From: Janthinobacterium sp. GW458P
GTDB taxonomy: Bacteria; Pseudomonadota; Gammaproteobacteria; Burkholderiales; Burkholderiaceae_D
Direction of reading: 5' to 3'
DNA: 64,000 nt
Assembly (NCBI RefSeq): GCF_002127585.1
Contig: NZ_NEGZ01000016.1
Coordinates: 985 to 64,984, forward strand
The translations under genes were made by a program, and so were the position numbers. The notes below the pieces were generated by a model, which made no database searches, was not told where the DNA came from, and worked only from the letters and a program-made list of their open reading frames with translations. Of the stretch, positions 1 through 6,952 are shown one piece after another (within the stretch, counting starts at the first letter, position 1; each line of letters opens with the position of its first letter).

Positions 1-1
1 G

Positions 2-301
2 CCGCTGATCCATCATTCAGACAGGGGCATCCAGTACTGCTCGACTTACTATCAAGAAATTCATCGTCGTCATGGACTGACTTGCTCCATGACCGACGGC
101 TACGACTGCTATCAGAATGCGCTGGCCGAACGTATCAACGGCATTCTGAAAGGCGAGTTCTTGCTGAATCGACCTGCAGACCTGAAACAGGCGAGCAAAA
201 TGGTGGCGCAATCGGTGCGGATATACAACCAGGAACGACCACATACGGCCTTGAAGTACAAAACGCCCGATGCGGTGCATCGGGCGTTTGTGCAGCAATA
301 A
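2..301 (+). pseudogene. IS3-family transposase (OrfB), C-terminal part only
   Basis: The reading frame is open from the left edge to a TAA at 299-301. It shows the retroviral-integrase fold of IS3-family OrfB: HSDRGIQY near the start carries the second catalytic Asp of the DDE triad. NALAERINGILKGEF carries the catalytic Glu and the usual downstream basic residue. The tail (YNQERPHTALKYKTP) is the standard IS3 C-terminus. The gene enters from outside the window, so whether the full element is intact cannot be judged. Its 3' end is duplicated immediately downstream. Confidence 0.93.
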
Positions 302-477
302 ATACTGTCAACCTATTTTAGGACTGGACACAAACAGGCGAGCAAAATGGTGGCGCAATCGGTGCGGATATACAACCAGGAACGACCACATACGGCCTTG
401 AAGTACAAAACGCCCGATGCGGTGCATCGGGCGTTTGTGCAGCAATAAATACTGTCAACCTATTTTAGGACTGGACA
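185..477. repeat. 146-bp tandem duplication of the IS 3' end
   Basis: Positions 185-330 recur at 332-477 with one extra base (C331) between them. Each copy holds the last codons of the transposase, its TAA and the probable right inverted repeat (core CCTATTTTAGGACTGGACA). I see no mismatch between the copies by eye, so the duplication is probably recent. It leaves two candidate right ends, at about 330 and 477. Confidence 0.93.
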
Positions 478-602
478 TTAAACACCTAACAAAACCGTAG
501 CGAGCGGATGGGATTTGCGGTTGAGAAGCGGAGCTGTGCTTTAGCACAGTGAGCATCTGAAACCGCAAAGCGCGACGCGCAGCAGGTCTGGTTGGGTGTT
601 TT
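478..602. repeat. Nested palindromic intergenic element
   Basis: Three nested inverted repeats share one centre. The outer arms are at about 478-496 and 585-602 (AACACCTAAC against GTTGGGTGTT, imperfect). The middle arms are TTGCGGTT 515-522 and AACCGCAA 561-568. The inner stem is CTGTGCT 534-540 and AGCACAG 543-549. It begins exactly where the IS duplication ends and reaches the stop codon of mrcA. It may act as the mrcA transcription terminator or be a REP-like repeat that served as the IS target. Confidence 0.6.
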
Positions 603-2947
603 TAGAACAATTCGTTCTTGACGGCTTCCTTGGCTTTCTCTTCCTCCGGCGTGCCGCGCGCCGCGCCTTCCAGGCTGCCTACGCCCGTGCCCGGTGGATT
701 TTCCGCGTAGTAATACTCGTCGCCCACATGGATCAGGCCTTCCGGCACGGCACGTTCCTCGACGGGAATGCTTTTCAGGGCTTTGGCCATGTAGTTGATC
801 CAGATCGGCAAGGCCAGGCCGCCGCCCGTTTCCCGGTTGCCAAGGTTGCGCGGCTGGTCGTAGCCGATCCAGGCGATGCCGACCAGCTTGGCCTGGTAGC
901 CGGCAAACCACGCATCGATGGAATCGTTGGTGGTGCCCGTCTTGCCCGCCAGGTCAGGGCGCTTCAATGCCATGGCTTTATTCGCCGTGCCGAAGCGCAC
1001 CACGTCGTTGAGCATGCTGTTCATCATGAAGGCATTGCGCTCGTCGATGACGCGGTTGGCTTCCTCGCCCGCCAGGTCCGGCTTGGCTTGCGACAGGACA
1101 TTGCCGTCGCTATCGGTCACCTTGGCGATCAGATACGGGTTGATCTTGTAGCCGCCGTTGGCGAATACAGCATACGCGCCGGCCATCTGCAGCGGCGTCA
1201 CGTTGCCGGCGCCCAGGGCCAGGGTCAGGTAGGGCGGGTTCTTGTCCGCGTCAAAGCCGAAGCGCGTCGCGTATTCCTGGCCGTACTTGGCGCCGATCTT
1301 GTGCAGGATGCGGATGGAAATCATGTTTTTCGATTTCATCAAGCCCTTGCGCATGGTCATCGGGCCATCGTACTTGCTGTCGTAGTTCTTCGGTTCCCAC
1401 GCCTGGCCGCCCGTCTGGCCCGCGTCGAACGAGATCGGCGCATCGTTGATGATGGTGGCCGGCGACAGGCCCCGTTCCAGCGAAGCGGAATAGATGAAGG
1501 GCTTGAAGGCCGAGCCGGGCTGGCGCCACGCCTGCGTGACGTGGTTGAACTTGTTGCGGTTGTAATCGAAGCCGCCCACCATGGCGCGGATGGCGCCGTC
1601 CGTGGTGCTGGCCGACACAAACGCCGATTGCACTTCCGGCATCTGCGTCAAGACCCAGGTGTTGCCTTCTTGCATGACGCGGATCACGGCGCCGCGCTTG
1701 ATGCGGCGGTTCGGCGCCGCCTTTTCCGACAGCCAGGCTGCGCCGAAGGTCAGGGCGGGACCGGTAATGGTGATTTCCTCGCCGGCCGAGGTGACGGCCT
1801 GGATGGACTTGGGCGAAGCCTGCAGCACCATGGCGGCGATGATGTCATCGCTGTCCGGGTGGTCGGCCAGTTCCGTCTCGATGGCGTCGTCGGCTTCGGC
1901 CTTGGTTTTCGGAATCTCGATGTAGGCTTCCGGGCCGCGGTAGCCGTGGCGTTTCTCGTAATCCATCACGCCCTTGCGCAGGGCGATATAGGCGGCGTCC
2001 TGGTCGGCCTTGGTGATGGTGGTGTAGACGTTCAGGCCGCGCGTGTAGGTGTCTTCCTTGAATTGCTCGTAGACCAGCTGGCGCGCCATTTCCGACACAT
2101 ATTCCGCGTGCACGCCGAAGGCGCTGCTGTCGGTTTTCACTTTCAGCTCTTCATTCTTGGCTTCCGTGTATTGCTCTGGCGTGATGTAGCCCAGCTGCGC
2201 CATGCGCTGCAGGATGTATTGCTGGCGCATGCGCGCGCGTTTCGGATTGACGACGGGGTTGTAGGCCGACGGCGCCTTCGGCAGGCCGGCCAGCATGGCC
2301 GCTTCGGCCACAGTGAGGTCCTGGATATTCTTGCCGAAATAGATTTGCGCTGCCGAGGCGAAGCCGTAGGCGCGCTGTCCCAGATAAATCTGGTTCATAT
2401 ACACTTCCAGGATCTGGTCCTTGCTCAGGTTCTTCTCGATCTTCCAGGCCAGCAAGACTTCATATGCCTTGCGTTTCAAGGTCTGTTCGCTGGACAGGAA
2501 GAAATTGCGCGCCACCTGCTGCGTGATGGTCGAGGCGCCTTGCTTGGCGCCGCCCGTCAGGTTGTGCAGGGCCGCGCGCGTGATGCCCAGATAGTCGACG
2601 CCGCCATGTTCATAGAAGCGGTCATCCTCGATGGCCAGCACGGCTTTCTTCATGACATCGGGAATATCCTTGATGTGCACCATGTTACGCCGTTCTTCGC
2701 CGAACTCGCCGATCAACACGCTGTCGGACGTGAAAATCCGCAGCGGCATCTTGGGCTTGTAGTCGGTCAGGGTGTCGAGCGCGGGCAGGTTCGGATAAGC
2801 CATGGCCAGGCCGAAGACCACCAGCAGCACGCCGACCACGCCCAGGCCCAGGAATGAGAGCAGGGCCATCAGCAGGAAGCGTTTGGGTTTGCTGCCCTTC
2901 TGGGGCGGTTTCGAGCCGGCGTTGCCAGCGGAGGATGAAGATGTCAT
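602..2947 (-). CDS. mrcA: Penicillin-binding protein 1A, bifunctional transglycosylase/transpeptidase
   Basis: This 781-residue class A PBP polymerises and cross-links peptidoglycan at the outer face of the inner membrane. A short cytoplasmic tail and one membrane anchor (about residues 25-50, FLGLGVVGVLLVVFGLAMA) precede the glycosyltransferase domain, which has EDDRFYEHGGVD and GASTITQQVARNFFL. The transpeptidase domain has all three active-site motifs: SAFK (Ser479), SKN and KTGT. The length is typical for proteobacterial PBP1A. It is divergent from pilM, the arrangement seen in many beta- and gammaproteobacteria. Confidence 0.97.
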   Translation of the reverse strand: MTSSSSAGNAGSKPPQKGSKPKRFLLMALLSFLGLGVVGVLLVVFGLAMAYPNLPALDTLTDYKPKMPLRIFTSDSVLIGEFGEERRNMVHIKDIPDVMKKAVLAIEDDRFYEHGGVDYLGITRAALHNLTGGAKQGASTITQQVARNFFLSSEQTLKRKAYEVLLAWKIEKNLSKDQILEVYMNQIYLGQRAYGFASAAQIYFGKNIQDLTVAEAAMLAGLPKAPSAYNPVVNPKRARMRQQYILQRMAQLGYITPEQYTEAKNEELKVKTDSSAFGVHAEYVSEMARQLVYEQFKEDTYTRGLNVYTTITKADQDAAYIALRKGVMDYEKRHGYRGPEAYIEIPKTKAEADDAIETELADHPDSDDIIAAMVLQASPKSIQAVTSAGEEITITGPALTFGAAWLSEKAAPNRRIKRGAVIRVMQEGNTWVLTQMPEVQSAFVSASTTDGAIRAMVGGFDYNRNKFNHVTQAWRQPGSAFKPFIYSASLERGLSPATIINDAPISFDAGQTGGQAWEPKNYDSKYDGPMTMRKGLMKSKNMISIRILHKIGAKYGQEYATRFGFDADKNPPYLTLALGAGNVTPLQMAGAYAVFANGGYKINPYLIAKVTDSDGNVLSQAKPDLAGEEANRVIDERNAFMMNSMLNDVVRFGTANKAMALKRPDLAGKTGTTNDSIDAWFAGYQAKLVGIAWIGYDQPRNLGNRETGGGLALPIWINYMAKALKSIPVEERAVPEGLIHVGDEYYYAENPPGTGVGSLEGAARGTPEEEKAKEAVKNELF

Positions 2948-3238
2948 GCGTCTAATGTCTTTCGGTTAATTATGCCGGTCAATTATAAGCGAGCTTGCCG
3001 GGCTGGCAGCGCGCCGTGGCGCTTGCCTGGGGCAGTGTCGAAACTTGCCGATACTCTATATAAGCGTGTATTGGCCGGCTGGCAACCAGGATTTGGTAAC
3101 AATTAATCTGCGCCAGATCACAGCCGGGCCAGATAGGCGCCGCACGCCGCAGACTCGGGCGTGAAATGCATTTACAAGCGATCGCCACCGGGACTAGGAT
3201 TTCTGCTGACAGCGGCTATCGCGCAGTGACGTTTCTCC
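2948..3238. promoter_or_regulatory. Divergent mrcA/pilM intergenic region
   Basis: This 291-bp gap must hold the promoters of mrcA (leftward) and of the pil genes (rightward). I could not single out a convincing sigma-70 -35/-10 pair. No gene is visible; a 69-residue minus-strand reading frame here has no recognisable features. Confidence 0.4.
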
Positions 3239-3880
3239 ATGAAAAACATATCCATCAGCAGTCTTCTTGCCAGGGGCTTGCTCGGCGTTGACATAGGGCA
3301 AGACGCCGTGCGTGTCGTCGAGCTGGTCCGCCGGCGCGGCATGCTGTCGTGCCGCCATTGCGGCGCCGCCGCGCTGGCGCCCGGCGTGATACTGGAGGGT
3401 AACGTCGAAGACATGGCGGGCCTGGCGGATGCCTTGCGCCAGGCCCACCGTGACAGTGGCAGTGCTTGCACGCGGGTGGCGCTGGCCATGCCGGCCACAG
3501 CCCTGATCACGCATGCGATCCGCCTGCCTGCCGGATTGCCGGAAGAGCAACTGGAAATCCTCGTCGAGCTGGAAGCGGCGCAATACATGCCGTTCGCGCT
3601 GGAAGACGCCAACCTGGACTTTTTCATTCTCGGCCCCGCGCCGCCGCTGGCCGGTACCACAGGCAAGGAGGTTGACGTGCTGCTGGTGGCGGCGCGGCGC
3701 GCCAGCGTGCAGCGCCGTCTCGACGCGGCCAGGGCGGCCGGCTTGCTGGCCGTCGTCATGGATAGCGAGGCGCTGGCCTTGCAGGCGGCCAGCGCGCAGG
3801 GCGGCTGGCAAGCCTTGCCCGAAGGCGGCGCGGCCTACCAGCTGGCCTGGGGCCTGGCCTTGCACCGGTACGCCCGATGA
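3239..3880 (+). CDS. pilM: PilM-like type IV pilus assembly ATPase, short form
   Basis: PilM is the cytoplasmic actin-like member of the type IV pilus alignment complex and binds the N-terminus of PilN. The start is typical (LLGVDIGQDAVRVVEL, the phosphate-1 loop of the actin fold), followed by the ELEAAQYMPFALED segment. The protein is only 213 residues against about 350 usually. It jumps from the mid-protein motif VVMDSEALALQAA almost directly to the family's C-terminal signature (LAWGLALHRY, compare ACGLALRSF in Pseudomonas). About 130 residues of the second actin-like half therefore appear to be missing in frame. It overlaps pilN by ATGA. Confidence 0.85.
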   Translation: MKNISISSLLARGLLGVDIGQDAVRVVELVRRRGMLSCRHCGAAALAPGVILEGNVEDMAGLADALRQAHRDSGSACTRVALAMPATALITHAIRLPAGLPEEQLEILVELEAAQYMPFALEDANLDFFILGPAPPLAGTTGKEVDVLLVAARRASVQRRLDAARAAGLLAVVMDSEALALQAASAQGGWQALPEGGAAYQLAWGLALHRYAR

Positions 3881-4449
3881 AGACCGCGGCGCAGGGACAG
3901 CGCGTCAACCTCTTGCCGTACCGCCAGGCGGCGCGCCGCCGACGTGTCCAAGCACTGCTGTGGCTGCTGACCGGCGGCGCCGGGCTGGGATGGCTGCTGG
4001 CGCTGGCCACGGCGCTCTGGCTGCAGGCCAGCCTTGGCGAATCGCTCCGGCGCCAGGAGGGTTGGCGTCGCGCCACGCAGCAGGTGGCGGCAGTCCTTGC
4101 CACGGGCAAGCGGGTGCAGGACGAGACGGCGGCGGTGCTGGCGCGCCGGCAGGCTATTGTCGTATTGCAAGAACAACGCAATGCCTGGGTGCACATGCTC
4201 GAAGTCCTGGCGCGGTCCATGCCGGCCGGCGTGGTCTTGCGCAGCGTGCGCCAGGAGGCTGCAATGCTGCGTCTGCAAGGGCATGCGCTGGCGCAGGACC
4301 ACGTCGCGGCATTGCTGCTGGCGCTGGCCGAGGCGGCACCAGCGTCGCAGCCGGAACTGCTGGAAGTGCGCGGCGTGGCCGACGGTGCGGTGGAGTGGAC
4401 GATACGGCTGGTATGGCCGGCGCCGGCGGCGTCGGCCCCGCCATCCTAG
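3877..4449 (+). CDS. pilN: Type IV pilus assembly protein PilN
   Basis: A 190-residue bitopic inner-membrane protein. The cytoplasmic N-terminus carries the conserved PilM-binding motif (RVNLLPYRQ, residues about 9-17). A transmembrane helix follows (about 28-50, LWLLTGGAGLGWLLALATALWL), then a periplasmic coiled-coil/ferredoxin-like domain that pairs with PilO. The length and layout are normal. It is translationally coupled to pilM by ATGA, and 16 bp separate it from the next gene. Confidence 0.9.
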   Translation: MKTAAQGQRVNLLPYRQAARRRRVQALLWLLTGGAGLGWLLALATALWLQASLGESLRRQEGWRRATQQVAAVLATGKRVQDETAAVLARRQAIVVLQEQRNAWVHMLEVLARSMPAGVVLRSVRQEAAMLRLQGHALAQDHVAALLLALAEAAPASQPELLEVRGVADGAVEWTIRLVWPAPAASAPPS

Positions 4450-4465
4450 ACAGAGGAGGCTGATC

Positions 4466-5488
4466 ATGCTGAGCCTGAAAAAAGCGTCGCTGTGGCCTCT
4501 GCCGGCGCGCCTCGCCTGCGCCGCCCTGAGCGCGGCACTGGCGGCCGCGCTGCTGCACCTGGCCTGGATCGAAGGATTGCTGTCCGCCGTACAGGCCGCG
4601 CACGGCGAGGAGGCGCGCCTGCGCAGCGCCTATTTTCTGGCCAGGGCCCAGGCGGGTCACCTGCCGCGCTGGCGTGAACAGCAGCACCTGGCCAGTGCCG
4701 AGCTCGCCAAGCTGGAACAGCAACTGCCGGACAGCCAGCAACTGGCGGTGCTCTTGTCTGATATCAATGAGGCGGGCCGGGCGCGGGGCCTGCAGTTTGC
4801 CCTGTTCAAGCCCGGTGCGCCCCAGCCGCAGGCGCATTACGTGGCGCTGCCGATTGCCGTCCAGCTGCGTGGCGGCTATCACGCCATGGGCGCGCTGATG
4901 GCGGACCTGGCGCGCCTGCCGCGCATCGTGACCGTGCACGAGTTGGCGTTGACTGGTGGCAAGGATGGCATGCTGACTCTCGACGCCATGCTGCATGCGT
5001 ATCGTCTGCCTGATGCGCGGGAGCGGGCCGCGCAAGCCCGTGTGCCGCCGCCGGCCCGGCCCGCGTCACTGGCCTGGCAGGCGGCGCCCGTCTTCGTGCC
5101 GCGTGCATATGAAGGCGCGGCCTTGCCCGATCCGTTCGGCGCGCCGCTTGCGGGGCCGCCGCCAGCAACGGCCGGCGTGGCCGGCCCGGATCTGCGCCGT
5201 CCGCGCGAACCGCTGGAAAGCGTGGCCATGCCAGCCCTTGCCATGGTGGGCAGCGTGCGCCACGCCGACCGCCTGAGCGCGCTGGTGCAGGCGGGGCAGC
5301 ATGTGCACCGGGTGGAGGTGGGCCAGCATCTGGGGCAGGATCATGGCGTCGTGACGGCCATCAGCGAACAGGCCGTGCAGTACCGTGAACTGCTGCGCGA
5401 GGCGGACGGTTCCTGGCATGAACGGCGCGGCAGCCTGGCCTTGCAGGCGGCGGGAGCGAAGGCCAGCCTGCCCGAGGCGGCGCCGTGA
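4466..5488 (+). CDS. PilO-PilP fusion protein of the pilus alignment complex
   Basis: A single 340-residue frame covers two normally separate proteins. Residues 1-~180 are PilO-like: short N-terminus, membrane helix, coiled coil, then a ferredoxin-like fold (YHAMGALMADLARLPRIVTV). Residues ~200-340 match the PilP periplasmic domain (DPFGAP, then AMVGSVRHADRLSALVQAG and HRVEVGQHLGQDHGVV). PilP is normally a lipoprotein that bridges PilNO to the PilQ secretin; here its signal peptide and lipobox Cys are absent and a Pro/Ala-rich linker joins the parts. The ATG at 4466 follows AGAGGAGG. The stop overlaps the GTG start of pilQ. Confidence 0.85.
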   Translation: MLSLKKASLWPLPARLACAALSAALAAALLHLAWIEGLLSAVQAAHGEEARLRSAYFLARAQAGHLPRWREQQHLASAELAKLEQQLPDSQQLAVLLSDINEAGRARGLQFALFKPGAPQPQAHYVALPIAVQLRGGYHAMGALMADLARLPRIVTVHELALTGGKDGMLTLDAMLHAYRLPDARERAAQARVPPPARPASLAWQAAPVFVPRAYEGAALPDPFGAPLAGPPPATAGVAGPDLRRPREPLESVAMPALAMVGSVRHADRLSALVQAGQHVHRVEVGQHLGQDHGVVTAISEQAVQYRELLREADGSWHERRGSLALQAAGAKASLPEAAP

Positions 5489-6906
5489 AGCCGCGCCGCA
5501 TGCTCGTGGCCACACTGCTGTGCCTGCATGCCAGCGGCCTGGCCCAGGAGGCCGTGGTGCATGTGTCGGCCCCGCGCCTGTATGCGGGCGAGAAAATTTC
5601 CGTCGACTTCCAGAACGTGGGCGTGCGCGCGGCCCTGCACATCCTGGCCGATGCGTCCGGGCAAAACATCATCGCCAGCGACAGCGTGGCGGGCAACGTG
5701 ACCCTGCGCCTGCGCGACTTGCCGTGGGACCAGGCGCTCGATGTGCTGCTGCAGGCCAAGGGCCTGGACATGCGGCGCAATGGCAACGTGCTGTGGATCG
5801 CGCCGCGCGAGGAAATCCTCGCGCGCGAAAAGCTGGAGCTCGAAACGCGCGCGCAGATCGCGGAACTGGAACCGTTGCAATCGGCCATCTTCCAGCTCAA
5901 TTACCAGAAGGCCGAAGCATTCCGCACGGTGTTCGGCCTCGATGCGGGCGAGGGGCGCAGCCGCCTGCTGTCGCGCCGTGGCAGCGTGCTGATCGAGCCG
6001 CGCACGAACCAGCTGTTCGTGACGGACGTGCCGGCGCGCCTGGAACAGATCCGCTTGCTGATCGCCAGGACGGATATTGCCACACGGCAAGTGATGATCG
6101 AGGCGCGCATCGTCGAGGCGAACGACAGTTTCAGCCGCAACCTTGGTGCGCGCCTGGGCTTTACGGACCAGCGCCTGGCGGCGGGCCAGGCGCCCGGCTT
6201 TTCGCTGGGCGGCAGCGGCCGCCGCGCGGCCATCGGCGGCAGCTACCAGGGCGTGGGCGAGGCGACGGGGCAAACGGTGGCCGGCAGCGGCGCCTTCGTG
6301 CCGAACACGCAGTTCGTCAACTTGCCGGCCGCCAGCATCAATGGCTTGCAGCCGGCCAGTTTCGCCCTGAGCCTGTTTTCGGCGGCCGCCAACCGGTTTT
6401 TGAACCTGGAGCTGTCTGCGCTGGAAGCCGATGGCAAGGGCAAGATCATTTCCAGCCCCCGCGTGGTGACGGCCGACAAGGTGCTGGCGCTGATCGAGCA
6501 GGGCATCGAATTGCCGTACCAGGTGGCCACCAGCAGCGGCGCCACATCGATCACGTTTCGCAAGGCCAACTTGCGCCTGGAGGTGACGCCGCAGATCACG
6601 CCGGATGGCAACGTGGTGCTGGAAGTGGACGTCAACAAGGATAGCGTGGGCCAGGAAACCCGTTCCGGCTTCGCCATCGACACCAAGCATGTGCGCACGC
6701 AGGTGATGGTCGAAGACGGCGGCACGGTGGTGCTGGGTGGTATTTATCAGCAGTCGGAACGGGGCACGGACAGCAAGGTGCCGCTTCTTGGCGACATCCC
6801 CTTGCTCGGTGTTTTTTTCCGCAGCACGGGTCGCAGTCAAGAAAAAACGGAACTGATGGTGTTTATTACACCGAAAATAGTGGCAGATCGGCCAGCAACA
6901 CGTTAA
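5485..6906 (+). CDS. pilQ: Type IV pilus secretin PilQ, short form
   Basis: This is the outer-membrane secretin through which the pilus exits. A GTG start (GTGA overlap with the preceding stop) gives 473 residues with a signal peptide (cleavage near ASGLAQ). An ATG at 5500 is an alternative. A secretin/TonB N-domain follows (VDFQNVGVRAALHILADASG, about 36-110). Next come an N1 domain (SAIFQLNYQKAEAF) and the secretin domain, which ends with VEDGGTVVLGGIY and VPLLGDIPLLGVFFRS. Usual PilQ proteins are about 700 residues because of N-terminal AMIN domains that bind peptidoglycan; none is seen here. Confidence 0.92.
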   Translation: MKPRRMLVATLLCLHASGLAQEAVVHVSAPRLYAGEKISVDFQNVGVRAALHILADASGQNIIASDSVAGNVTLRLRDLPWDQALDVLLQAKGLDMRRNGNVLWIAPREEILAREKLELETRAQIAELEPLQSAIFQLNYQKAEAFRTVFGLDAGEGRSRLLSRRGSVLIEPRTNQLFVTDVPARLEQIRLLIARTDIATRQVMIEARIVEANDSFSRNLGARLGFTDQRLAAGQAPGFSLGGSGRRAAIGGSYQGVGEATGQTVAGSGAFVPNTQFVNLPAASINGLQPASFALSLFSAAANRFLNLELSALEADGKGKIISSPRVVTADKVLALIEQGIELPYQVATSSGATSITFRKANLRLEVTPQITPDGNVVLEVDVNKDSVGQETRSGFAIDTKHVRTQVMVEDGGTVVLGGIYQQSERGTDSKVPLLGDIPLLGVFFRSTGRSQEKTELMVFITPKIVADRPATR

Positions 6907-6952
6907 TGTCACATCTTTACGTTTAAGTAACAATGCAGACGAAAGCGGACTG

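Noticed and set aside
596-2857. 753-codon open frame antisense to mrcA
   Set aside because: Shadow frame caused by GC-rich codon structure; the product is low-complexity His/Arg/Val-rich with no domain, while the opposite strand has all PBP1A motifs.
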